DNA from: Treponema sp.
Lineage (GTDB): Bacteria > Spirochaetota > Spirochaetia > Treponematales > Treponemataceae
Length of the DNA stretch: 9,213 nt
NCBI GenBank assembly: GCA_017544745.1
Contig: JAFYDO010000013.1
Span: 1-9,213 of the forward strand
Direction of reading: 5' to 3'
Part shown: piece after piece, positions 1-7,256 of the stretch
Layout: every line of letters starts with the position of its first letter
Numbering within the stretch: the first letter of the stretch is position 1
Program-made: the position numbers and the translations under genes
Notes under the pieces: generated by a model
The model's database searches: none
The model's input: only the letters and a program-made list of their open reading frames with translations
What the model was told of the DNA's origin: nothing

Positions 1-1
1 A

Positions 2-463
2 CAGGAAGAAATGTTTAACATTCAGCTGCAACTGGCTCTTCAGTATAATATGCCCATGGTAATTCACGCACGCAAGGCCAATAACAAGCTTTTTGAATAC
101 AGCCGCCAGTTCAAAAAACTTCCGGCAGTTCTTTTTCACTCCTTTATGGGCCCTGCCCGCGAAGCCCAATCCCTCATAGACCACGGAATAAACGCATACT
201 TTAGCTTTGGCAAACAGATAATGAACAATAACAAAAAGGTTCTGGACTGTGCCACACACCTGCCTCTCAAAAATCTCCTCCTGGAAACCGACGCACCCTT
301 TCAATATCTTAAGGGAGAAAGCTTTACCAGCCCGCAGGATATTACAAAAATATATGATGCCTTTATAGAACTTAGGAAAGAAACCAGAGAAAATATTTTT
401 GAGCAGTTAAGGGAGAATTTTTGGGGATTATATGCAATCCATTTATATAAAAAAATGTTATAA
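2..463 (+). CDS. TatD family metal-dependent hydrolase (3' part only)
   Basis: The reading frame is already open at the left edge (Q-E-E precede the Met at position 11), so about 154 C-terminal residues are visible. TatD proteins are usually about 255-265 aa, so roughly the first 100 residues lie outside. Numbering from the Met at 11, the TatD metal-site signatures are present in order: IHAR with His19, FHSF with His43, and LLLETDAP with Asp94. The N-terminal HxH motif would be in the missing part. TatD proteins are TIM-barrel enzymes of the amidohydrolase superfamily with metal-dependent DNase activity, linked to DNA repair and degradation. The C-terminus is somewhat divergent: NFWGLYAI replaces the usual N-x-x-R-L-F ending. 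The gene ends in TAA 40 bp before the signal peptidase gene on the same strand, and I see no hairpin terminator in that gap. The family call is firm; the substrate is not known. Confidence 0.88.
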   Translation, partial: QEEMFNIQLQLALQYNMPMVIHARKANNKLFEYSRQFKKLPAVLFHSFMGPAREAQSLIDHGINAYFSFGKQIMNNNKKVLDCATHLPLKNLLLETDAPFQYLKGESFTSPQDITKIYDAFIELRKETRENIFEQLRENFWGLYAIHLYKKML

Positions 464-466
464 ACA

Positions 467-496
467 GTAACATAAAATTCAAATATCTGTTATAGT
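467..496 (+). promoter_or_regulatory. possible sigma-70-type promoter of the signal peptidase gene
   Basis: GTAACA (467-472, 4 of 6 matches to TTGACA) and TATAGT (491-496) are 18 bp apart. A start about 7 bp after the -10 box would fall at or next to the ATG at 503, giving a leaderless or nearly leaderless mRNA. This fits the lack of any Shine-Dalgarno-like purine run in the 40-bp gap. In AT-rich DNA such boxes also occur by chance, so confidence is modest. Confidence 0.35.
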
Positions 497-502
497 TATT
501 AT

Positions 503-2293
503 ATGGACAAAAAGAATTCTTTATCACTTCGCTTTAATATTTTTCTTTATATACAGTTAGGAGCCGCTGTGCTTTTGAGCCTTATGTCTCTTAGTTTTCA
601 TGCAGACATTTCGCTCGTGGCTTTTCCGGTGGCAGTTCTTTATACAGGACTTACCACCTTTATGTGCATCAAAATGCTTGTTAAGAAAGATGCTTCAGCT
701 TCTCCTGTAATTCTGCGTCTTGTTCAGTATCTGCCGTTTGTGCTTCTTTTTTGTTTTATTATCCGCAGGGCAGGGGAATTTGGTACTCCGTTCTGGTATG
801 ATGTTATTACAGTAATCTGCTGGTGGATTGTTTTCATTTTTTCTTTTGTAGTTTCAAGCTATATGGCAGATAAAAAGTTCAAATTCATAACAGAAAAATG
901 GGCTGTTCCATATAAAAAGCCTCCTAAGCGCCATGGTGCAAAATGGGTTTTATTCGAAGCCCTGGACTGGATAGACAATATTATTCAGGCTGTGTTTACA
1001 GTTCTTATTTTTCAGATTTATGTAATGCAGCTTTATGTAATTCCTTCTGAATCTATGGTGCCTACTTTTCTTGTAAAGGATCGTGTTGTAGTAACAAAAC
1101 TCAACTGCGGACCAAAGTTCCCGCTTACAGATATAGGCTTTAATGCATTTACAAAATATAAACGCGGTGATGTTATTGTAGTTCGTAATCCGCATTACAA
1201 GATTGATAGAAAGTCAGAAATTAAAACTGTTACTTCACAGCTTGTATACATGCTTACCTTTATGAGTGTAAACCTTAATACAGACGAAAACGGAAACATG
1301 AAATATGATCCTCTGGTAAAGCGAATCTGCGGTGTGCCGGGCGAGCAGCTTGTCATGCAGGATGGAACGCTTTACCGACGCACAAAGGACAGCGATATTT
1401 TTACACCGGTAGAAGAGGATGCAAAATTTGCCTGCTGGGATTTGTCCAAAATAAACCGTACTATTCTTCCAAAGGTAGAAACCTTCCCTCTGGCTTATGT
1501 CCAGCCTAACAGAACCGGCTCAAATCTTAATACAGTTGTGAGTTCTGCTGCAGAAAACTATCAGGCTATGCTTGATTTTGAAGAAAAACGCCGTAATTAT
1601 GATCTTGATGCTGCTGCGTACCGTGCAAAAGAGCTTGTACGCAATATAAAAGGCTATGCTTTTACAGATAATCTTATTTCCGGCTTTGAAGAACCATCAT
1701 TTAATGAGCTTGATTTGTTCCTTAATTACGAAAAAGACACTCCTTTGATAATGAATTCGCGCGAAGGTCTTGAATGGTTTGAAAAATTTGTTACAAGCTG
1801 GATAGATTCTAAGGATAAAGCACGCGATATTTATCAGGAAAGCAATTTCCGCCTTAATGTAATGACAAAAATGCTTTATGCAGAAATTGTTGTTCGTGCT
1901 GCAAGCATCATAAGAAGCGGAAGCGGTTATTCAAACTTTGGTGCAGATTCTGTAATTGCTGAGTATATGGACCAGGCTCAGATTCTTGACTGGTATGTAC
2001 GCGGTCTGCTTGATTCACGAAATATGCCGGTTTTCCCTGCAAATGATCCTGATGGAACTCCAAACTATATTCCTAAGAACAGTTATTTTATGATGGGAGA
2101 TAACCGCTTTAATTCTCTTGATTTCCGCCATTCTGCAGAACGCTTTGAGACTACTCTTTGTACAGATGATAAACTTTCTGTAACTTACAGCTCACAGATG
2201 GAACCACATTATGTTGACAGAAAGCTTATTATAGGAAAACCAACCTACCGCTTCTGGCCGGTAACAAGAAGAGGGGCTGTACAGCCTAAGTAG
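503..2293 (+). CDS. lepB: signal peptidase I (S26 family) with extra membrane segments and a long internal insertion
   Basis: This is an inner-membrane serine protease that cleaves signal peptides from Sec-exported proteins using a Ser/Lys dyad. The family boxes are clear: PSESMVPT with nucleophile Ser184, YKRGDVIVVRNP, VKRICGVPGE with general base Lys273, GDNRFNSLDFR at 532-542, and a C-terminal GKPTYRFWPV block. At 596 aa it is much longer than Bacillus SipS (about 185 aa) or E. coli Lep (324 aa), for two reasons. First, four hydrophobic stretches (about 12-32, 37-58, 69-87 and 98-120) precede the usual membrane anchor (about 158-178), suggesting five transmembrane segments with the N-terminus inside. 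Second, about 250 residues separate the Lys box from the GDNR box. The middle of that stretch (about 345-505) looks helical and charged and resembles no domain I recognise. All catalytic boxes are intact, so the enzyme should be active. No Shine-Dalgarno sequence precedes the ATG. The gene converges on secA. Confidence 0.93.
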   Translation: MDKKNSLSLRFNIFLYIQLGAAVLLSLMSLSFHADISLVAFPVAVLYTGLTTFMCIKMLVKKDASASPVILRLVQYLPFVLLFCFIIRRAGEFGTPFWYDVITVICWWIVFIFSFVVSSYMADKKFKFITEKWAVPYKKPPKRHGAKWVLFEALDWIDNIIQAVFTVLIFQIYVMQLYVIPSESMVPTFLVKDRVVVTKLNCGPKFPLTDIGFNAFTKYKRGDVIVVRNPHYKIDRKSEIKTVTSQLVYMLTFMSVNLNTDENGNMKYDPLVKRICGVPGEQLVMQDGTLYRRTKDSDIFTPVEEDAKFACWDLSKINRTILPKVETFPLAYVQPNRTGSNLNTVVSSAAENYQAMLDFEEKRRNYDLDAAAYRAKELVRNIKGYAFTDNLISGFEEPSFNELDLFLNYEKDTPLIMNSREGLEWFEKFVTSWIDSKDKARDIYQESNFRLNVMTKMLYAEIVVRAASIIRSGSGYSNFGADSVIAEYMDQAQILDWYVRGLLDSRNMPVFPANDPDGTPNYIPKNSYFMMGDNRFNSLDFRHSAERFETTLCTDDKLSVTYSSQMEPHYVDRKLIIGKPTYRFWPVTRRGAVQPK

Positions 2294-2324
2294 ATCCCGA
2301 AACAAGTTCGGGATGACATTTTTT
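2294..2324 (+). terminator. intrinsic terminator between convergent lepB and secA
   Basis: Starting at the base after the lepB stop, ATCCCGAA (2294-2301) pairs perfectly with TTCGGGAT (2307-2314) around a 5-nt ACAAG loop. A six-T run follows at 2319-2324. This is the shape of a Rho-independent terminator for the + strand. On the minus strand the hairpin lies just past the secA stop but no T-run follows it, so termination of secA there would be weaker. The T-run overlaps the secA stop codon, so the two genes are packed tail to tail. Confidence 0.75.
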
Positions 2325-5145
2325 ATCTACCACAGCACTGCTTGTATTTCTTACCAGAACCACATGGACAAGGATCGTTTCGTCCTACCTTTGGCATTGT
2401 GCGTCTAACTGTAACGCTTGAACCTTGAGTACGTGTCTGCATTGCGCCGCTTGCTGCCTGTCGTCTTGCTGTATCTCCACTGAATGAGCTTTGTGCAGAA
2501 CGCTGTGCCTCGTTTGCGGCAACTGCTGCTCCAAACTGCTGTGTATCGCTGTGCTGTGCATTCATCTGGGCATTCTGTGCAGCCATCATCTGGCGGCGGT
2601 GTTCTGCAGCTTCAGGGCTAAGCTGAATCTTTACTTTAAATACGCGTGACATTACAGAGTTTCTGATTGTGCTCATCATTTCATCAAAGATATTAAAGCC
2701 GTCAATCTTATATTCTGTAAGAGGGTTCTTTGAGCCGTAGGAACGAAGACTTACTGCTTCGCGCAAGCCTTCAAGTGCTTCCAGCTGATCCAGCCACTTG
2801 CGGTCAATAATCTGAACGTACTGGTAGCGGATGAACATATTAAGATTTTCTTTTCCTGCAAGCTCTTCCTTCTGAGTAATATCATTCTGGAGTTCTGCAA
2901 TAACTGCATCGCGTGTAAGACGTTCTGCAGGCAGCTGGAGTCCAAAGTTACTGCGCAGTGCTTCGTTGAGTTCATTCAAGGCAGTGTTATCATGCTTGTT
3001 TTTCTTTGATTCATATTCATACTGATCAAACAGGTCATCTACTAAGTCCTTTGCATTGTTCATTACGCGGGTACTAAGGTTGTCATCTGCAAGGAGTGCA
3101 TCGCGCTGCTCGTAAATAACTGAACGCTGCTCGTTCAAAACATCATCGTAGTCAAGCAAATGTTTACGGATTTCAAAGTTGCGGTCTTCTACCTTTTTCT
3201 GTGCGTTTTCAATACCCTTGTTGAGCCATGGATGGTCAATTGGTTCGCCAGGCTGCATACCTATGCGACTCATCATAACCTTCATGCGTTCTCCACCAAA
3301 GAGACGCATCAAATCATCATCCATAGAAATAAAGAACTTGGATCGTCCAGGGTCACCCTGTCGTCCGGAACGACCACGCAGCTGATTATCAATACGGCGC
3401 GACTCATGGCGTTCAGAACCAATTACATAAAGTCCTCCAAGGGCGCGGACTTCTTCGTAATCCTTTTTCCAGTTTTCTTTTTCTATTGCAAGTGCTGCCT
3501 GGTATTGTTCTTCTGTTGCATTAGTTCCTGCGCGTTTTCTTGCACGGAATTCCGGGTTACCACCAAGCTTAATATCGGTACCACGACCTGCCATGTTTGT
3601 TGCAATTGTAACGGCACCCTTGGCACCGGCTTCGGCAATAATCAATGCTTCGCGTGCATGGTTTTTGGCGTTCAAAACCTCATGGCGGATTCCTTTACGG
3701 GTAAGCAGGGCATCAAGAATCTCAGATTTTTCAACGGAAACTGTACCAACCAGAACCGGCTGTCCTCTGTCATGTGCAACCTTAATTTCTTTGGCAATGG
3801 CTTCCCATTTATCCTGTTCGTTTAAGTAAACTTCATCGTTTTCATCTACACGGGCAACAGGAACGTTTGTAGGAATGGAAACTACATCAAGGTTATAAAT
3901 CTTGTTGAATTCGACTGCTTCGGTTGCGGCTGTACCGGTCATTCCCGAAAGCTTGTCGTACATACGGAAGAAGTTCTGGAAGGTAATTGTAGCCATTGTG
4001 CGGTTGCGCTGTGCAATTCGGATATGCTCCTTTGCTTCAATAGCCTGATGAAGTCCGTCTGAATAGCGGCGTCCTTCCAAAACACGACCTGTAAATTCAT
4101 CAATAATCTGAACCTGACCATCTTTTACCATGTAATCTACATCATTATGGAAAAGCAGGTGAGCGCGCAGAGCCTGTGTAAAATAGTGTGTATATTCAAA
4201 GTTTTCTTCGTCTTCAAGAGCACCTGTGATAAGATTGTGCTTGTGCAGGATTTCGTTTATGTGGAGCATACCCTTGGCAGTAAAGGAAACGCGCTTTGAT
4301 TTTTCATCAAGAGTATAGTCTCCTTCAATTGCTTCTCGCTGTTCAGGAGTCATAAAGCTTTCGTCTGGATATTCGCCGGTTTTAGGATCCTTTGCAACTT
4401 CCTTGAGTTCTCCAACATATTTATCTACTTCGTGATATTTGTAGGTATCATCTTCGCCGGCACCAGAAATAATAAGAGGGGTACGGGCTTCATCAATCAA
4501 AATAGAGTCTATTTCGTCGACGATACAGTAGTTGAATCCGCGCTGAACCTTTTCTTTAAGGTCAATTTTCATGTTGTCGCGCAGGTAGTCAAAGCCTAAT
4601 TCGTTGTTTGTACCATAGGTAACATCGCAGTTATAGGCTACACGGCGGGCATCATTGTCCATATCCGAAAGGATTGAACCAACTGTCATACCAAGATAGG
4701 CAAAAACAGGACGCATGGTGTTGGCATCGCGTTCTGCAAGGTAGTCGTTTACTGTTACAACATGAACGCCTTTTCCTGTAAGTGCGTTGAGGTAAGAAGG
4801 TGCAACTGCAACAAGGGTTTTACCTTCACCGGTTTTCATTTCGGTAATGCGGCCCTTATGAAGGTTGATTGCACCAAGAATCTGAACATCAAAATAACGT
4901 TCACCACGTACACGTCGCGAAGCTTCTCGAACAAGCGCATAAGCCTCCGGCAATATATCATCAAGAGTTTTTCCCTCAGCAAGTTCTTTCTTAAAACGTT
5001 CTGTCTGTTTTGGATATTCTTCTGCAGGAAGAGATTTAGCCCATTCTTCCTTGTCATTTACAGCCTGTAAAATTGGTTTAAGTGCCTTAAGATCACGGTC
5101 GTTCTGCGAACCAAAAATGGCAGTCAAAATCTTATCAATAATCAT
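2323..5145 (-). CDS. secA: preprotein translocase ATPase SecA
   Basis: SecA is the motor ATPase that pushes unfolded preproteins through SecYEG. With the start chosen here the protein is 940 aa, normal for the family. Motifs in order: Walker A TGEGKT (105-110) in the [11 protein letters not shown] block, [13 protein letters not shown] (about 128-140), Walker B region [21 protein letters not shown] (208-228), the preprotein cross-linking region (about 229-370), [13 protein letters not shown] (517-529), and [26 protein letters not shown] (575-600). The helical scaffold and wing follow. A low-complexity Q/A/S/M-rich linker (about 851-912) then leads to a C-terminal zinc-binding SEC-C motif [13 protein letters not shown] (926-938), the usual SecB/ribosome-contact tail. 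The frame stays open 22 codons further upstream, but Met at 5145 is the better start: it begins the conserved N-terminus and has AAGGA (5153-5157, minus strand) 7 nt ahead. The gene appears monocistronic. Confidence 0.98.
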   Translation of the reverse strand: MIIDKILTAIFGSQNDRDLKALKPILQAVNDKEEWAKSLPAEEYPKQTERFKKELAEGKTLDDILPEAYALVREASRRVRGERYFDVQILGAINLHKGRITEMKTGEGKTLVAVAPSYLNALTGKGVHVVTVNDYLAERDANTMRPVFAYLGMTVGSILSDMDNDARRVAYNCDVTYGTNNELGFDYLRDNMKIDLKEKVQRGFNYCIVDEIDSILIDEARTPLIISGAGEDDTYKYHEVDKYVGELKEVAKDPKTGEYPDESFMTPEQREAIEGDYTLDEKSKRVSFTAKGMLHINEILHKHNLITGALEDEENFEYTHYFTQALRAHLLFHNDVDYMVKDGQVQIIDEFTGRVLEGRRYSDGLHQAIEAKEHIRIAQRNRTMATITFQNFFRMYDKLSGMTGTAATEAVEFNKIYNLDVVSIPTNVPVARVDENDEVYLNEQDKWEAIAKEIKVAHDRGQPVLVGTVSVEKSEILDALLTRKGIRHEVLNAKNHAREALIIAEAGAKGAVTIATNMAGRGTDIKLGGNPEFRARKRAGTNATEEQYQAALAIEKENWKKDYEEVRALGGLYVIGSERHESRRIDNQLRGRSGRQGDPGRSKFFISMDDDLMRLFGGERMKVMMSRIGMQPGEPIDHPWLNKGIENAQKKVEDRNFEIRKHLLDYDDVLNEQRSVIYEQRDALLADDNLSTRVMNNAKDLVDDLFDQYEYESKKNKHDNTALNELNEALRSNFGLQLPAERLTRDAVIAELQNDITQKEELAGKENLNMFIRYQYVQIIDRKWLDQLEALEGLREAVSLRSYGSKNPLTEYKIDGFNIFDEMMSTIRNSVMSRVFKVKIQLSPEAAEHRRQMMAAQNAQMNAQHSDTQQFGAAVAANEAQRSAQSSFSGDTARRQAASGAMQTRTQGSSVTVRRTMPKVGRNDPCPCGSGKKYKQCCGR

Positions 5146-5176
5146 GATGGAATCCTTATGAAATATTTTTTTTCTT

Positions 5177-5182
5177 ATTATA
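5177..5182 (-). promoter_or_regulatory. candidate -10 box of secA
   Basis: Read on the minus strand, a perfect TATAAT lies about 30 bp upstream of the secA ATG, and transcription would start near 5170. This leaves a short leader that includes the AAGGA ribosome binding site at 5153-5157. No convincing -35 hexamer is found at 16-18 bp spacing, and the whole stretch is very A/T-rich, with an overlapping TATATT at 5182-5187. The assignment is tentative. Confidence 0.35.
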
Positions 5183-5190
5183 ATATAATG

Positions 5191-5210
5191 AATTTTACAT
5201 AATTTTACCA
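5191..5210. repeat. two tandem 10-bp units upstream of secA
   Basis: AATTTTACAT (5191-5200) is followed directly by AATTTTACCA (5201-5210), matching at 8 of 10 positions. The pair lies where the upstream part of a secA promoter is expected. It could be a small operator or UP-like element, or just a chance repeat in AT-rich DNA. Confidence 0.4.
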
Positions 5211-5245
5211 TAAAAAAAAGTATATTTATAAAAATTGCGTAGCAA

Positions 5246-5424
5246 AGAATATAATCAATATGTGGCTCCCAGTCACAAAACGGGGGCCAAAACCGCGGCT
5301 AGCCGCTTGACGCTGAGTGTTGCATAGGAACTATTAAATGCCGCTCGCGCGGCATCAACACTCAGAGTCATTTTGTCCCCCGTTTTGTTCCTTCGCGCCA
5401 CAGATAGAATTAGTATTATATTCT
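5246..5424. repeat. large nested, branched inverted-repeat (cruciform-like) element
   Basis: This element lies between the divergent secA and lipoprotein genes. From outside in, the paired arms are: AGAATATAAT 5246-5255 with ATTATATTCT 5415-5424 (10/10); TGTGGC 5261-5266 with GCCACA 5397-5402 (6/6); ACAAAACGGGGG 5275-5286 with CCCCCGTTTTGT 5377-5388 (12/12), extended by CAAAA 5288-5292 with TTTTG 5371-5375 after one mismatch; and 5308-5322 with 5356-5370 (14 of 15). Side arms are GCGG-CTAG-CCGC (5295-5306), ATAG-GAA-CTAT (5324-5334) and ATGCCGC-TCGC-GCGGCAT (5338-5355). The internal loop between the second and third stems is symmetric (8 nt each side). The core is visibly G+C-rich inside an A/T-rich intergenic region. 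I see no open reading frame of note, no clear target-site duplication and no similarity to 4.5S RNA, tmRNA or attC sites. A dispersed palindromic element or a structured RNA are the two main readings. Confidence 0.85.
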
Positions 5425-5449
5425 CATAAATTACAATTCATGATATAAT
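5421..5449 (+). promoter_or_regulatory. candidate promoter of the lipoprotein gene
   Basis: TTCTCA (5421-5426, 4 of 6 matches to TTGACA) and a perfect TATAAT (5444-5449) are 17 bp apart. The expected start site, about 7 bp after the -10 box, coincides with the ATG at 5456, so the mRNA may be leaderless. No Shine-Dalgarno sequence is present. The -35 box overlaps the right outer end of the palindromic element. Confidence 0.45.
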
Positions 5450-5455
5450 AATAAT

Positions 5456-6664
5456 ATGAAAAAACTTTTTCTGGCTGCCATCATAATTATTGGAATATTT
5501 TCTTCCTGTACACGAAGTAATACTATACAATCAATAAGCGAAACAGAGCTGTTCAGTTTGAATTATGGGAACTTTGAAGAACAGCTTAGCGTTACAGATT
5601 TGAATCAGATTGGCGATATCAGACTTGGAATTTCCATGCGGGATGGATTTTTTTATATTGTAGACGGATATTCCAAAAAAATAATGGAGCTTAACTCTTA
5701 CGGAGATATGCTTTCGCTGTTTTATAACGAAGATTCAAATACAAGCGACCTTATTCACCAATATGACAATCTTGCAGAAAGTATTTTTCACGAAATTTCC
5801 TATCCTTTTGACTATCCGGGACAGATTGCGCTGGATTCTAACAAATGTATTTATACCGTATGTACCATTCCACGTAACCGTCAGGAGCAGGGAGAAGGCG
5901 GAATCCTTTATACACAGGCGGTTTTGCGCATAAGCCGTGACGGTTCAAGTGTAGATTATATTGGTCAGCAGGGTCCGGGAGGAACTCCATTCCCTCATAT
6001 CCGCAGGATTTATACTACCCAAAAGGACGAGCTTGTAGTTGTAAGTAATTCTCTGGACGGTTTTATAGTTTACTGGTTTGGAACCGACGGATTTTTAAAA
6101 TACATGATTCCAATAAGCACCAAAAATACTCCTCAGATAGAAAACAACAATCCCGAAAACGAGATTTATATCACGCTGGAAAACGTAATTCCAGATCTTC
6201 AGGAATATAAGCTTTATCTTAAAGTAGATTATTATACTTCGTTTGTTGATGAAGAATCCAAGGTTCAGTCTGGAATTAACTTTACTCAAACCCTTTTGTG
6301 GCCGCTCAACTGCGAAACAGGTGTTTATGGGGAGCCTGTTAGTATTCCGCCATACGAAGAGTCGGTTGTTGTAGACTATAGTAAGCTTACTTATAAAATA
6401 CCTTATGATTTTCTGGGTGTAACTGCCAGTGGCTGGAAATTCTTTATAATCAAAACCGATACAGGCTTTAATGTAGAAATGATTCAGAATGAATCGCAGA
6501 AAATCCTTCACAGGCATTTTGATGTAAATCACAGCGATAATCTTTTTTATGATATGTCACTATCTGCAGACGGAATTATTACTGCACTTTACATAGACAA
6601 GGAAAAGGCACGTACCGTATGGTACAGAACAGATACACTCATAGATGCAATCTTAAAGAACTGA
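5456..6664 (+). CDS. predicted lipoprotein, possibly beta-propeller (NHL-like)
   Basis: This 402-residue protein starts with a classical lipoprotein signal: MKK, a hydrophobic core, then IFSSC with the lipidated Cys at residue 18. The lipobox has Phe at -3, which suits the relaxed lipoboxes of spirochaetes better than the strict L-x-x-C rule. The mature part has no transmembrane segment. Short beta-strand blocks with aromatic and Gly/Asp turns recur, for example about 55-92 (DGFFYIVDGYSKKIMELN then YGDMLSLF), about 121-172 (PGQIALDSNKCIYTV, then VLRISRDGSSVDYIG) and about 185-220. This resembles the repeated blades of six-bladed NHL-type propellers, but the repeats are degenerate and I cannot count the blades with confidence. 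The substrate and role are unknown. It is probably the first gene of the rightward cluster, with its own promoter next to the palindromic element. Confidence 0.75.
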   Translation: MKKLFLAAIIIIGIFSSCTRSNTIQSISETELFSLNYGNFEEQLSVTDLNQIGDIRLGISMRDGFFYIVDGYSKKIMELNSYGDMLSLFYNEDSNTSDLIHQYDNLAESIFHEISYPFDYPGQIALDSNKCIYTVCTIPRNRQEQGEGGILYTQAVLRISRDGSSVDYIGQQGPGGTPFPHIRRIYTTQKDELVVVSNSLDGFIVYWFGTDGFLKYMIPISTKNTPQIENNNPENEIYITLENVIPDLQEYKLYLKVDYYTSFVDEESKVQSGINFTQTLLWPLNCETGVYGEPVSIPPYEESVVVDYSKLTYKIPYDFLGVTASGWKFFIIKTDTGFNVEMIQNESQKILHRHFDVNHSDNLFYDMSLSADGIITALYIDKEKARTVWYRTDTLIDAILKN

Positions 6665-6695
6665 TTGAGAGTAAAGCATAAGAGGTCAAAAACAG

Positions 6696-7244
6696 ATGTT
6701 TGAGGATGTAGACGAAGGACACGCAGAAGGCGAAGAAAAGATTGTTTTCCGCTATAACCGGGAAGAACGTCTTAAGTCTGCACCTCAGATTGTACGTGAC
6801 TATTATGACGGCAAGCTCAAGCCGGTACGCGGGTTCAAAATCCTTTGGGTAAACAAACAAAACCGTTATATTCTGCTTGCTCTTATAATTTTTGTTGGTT
6901 TTGTATGGGTTTATACTGCACTCAACAATACCAGAAGCTCTATCGCTATAGGTAATATCAATCTTGAGCAGACCTCGTTTGCTTTTCAGGAAGAAATCTA
7001 TGTAAACATAAAAATCAAGAACAAAAAGGCAGATGAAAAAAGCGCGCCGGTAAAGATTACGGCAGAGGTGTTCTTTGTAAATGTCGATAATCAGGTTGTG
7101 GATAAAAAGGAATTATCGCTTGTTTACCAGAACGGAGAAGAAGCTTTAACGACAAAAGTTACCGATTATGATATAATAAGGGTAGATACTATAATAACTG
7201 CAGGGGATAAGGAAAAGGAGCTTTCTTCTGCAATCAAACGATAA
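6696..7244 (+). CDS. hypothetical single-pass membrane protein with extracytoplasmic beta-rich domain
   Basis: I do not recognise a named family. The 182 residues divide into an acidic then basic cytoplasmic N-terminus (1-57), one transmembrane segment (about 58-76, ILLALIIFVGFVWVYTAL) and a C-terminal domain (77-182) of alternating hydrophobic and charged residues that looks beta-rich. The Lys/Arg-rich stretch before the membrane segment (positive-inside rule) puts the C-terminal domain outside the cytoplasm. No catalytic motif is visible. AGAGG (6681-6685) lies 10 nt before the ATG, and the gene follows the lipoprotein by 31 bp, so cotranscription is likely. It may work with the multi-pass membrane protein encoded 12 bp downstream, but that is inferred from position only. 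Confidence 0.75.
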   Translation: MFEDVDEGHAEGEEKIVFRYNREERLKSAPQIVRDYYDGKLKPVRGFKILWVNKQNRYILLALIIFVGFVWVYTALNNTRSSIAIGNINLEQTSFAFQEEIYVNIKIKNKKADEKSAPVKITAEVFFVNVDNQVVDKKELSLVYQNGEEALTTKVTDYDIIRVDTIITAGDKEKELSSAIKR

Positions 7245-7256
7245 AAGGAGGCGGGT

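Noticed and set aside
3160..3825. A 221-codon + strand open frame antisense to secA, plus shorter ones around 3179-3829 and 4762-5070
   Set aside because: They lie wholly inside the conserved secA coding sequence. Their translations are Cys/Phe-rich with no recognisable motif, and no ribosome binding site or promoter supports them. They are shadows of secA codon usage.
5146..5211. A 22-residue N-terminal extension of SecA
   Set aside because: The extension overlaps the AAGGA ribosome binding site and the likely -10 box, and is encoded by A/T-rich non-conserved sequence. The protein family begins at the Met encoded at 5145.
5275..5388. Possible integron attC site (some treponemes carry chromosomal integrons)
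   Set aside because: The palindrome has no RYYYAAC/GTTRRRY core pair at matching positions. It is not beside a cassette-like gene pair and no integrase is visible.
5246..5424. Possible 6S RNA, 4.5S SRP RNA, tmRNA or riboswitch
   Set aside because: The long irregular hairpin loosely recalls 6S RNA, but I see no central open bubble flanked by the expected stems. None of the conserved SRP (GGAAG...) or tmRNA elements is present. No known riboswitch core was recognised, so no such name is given.
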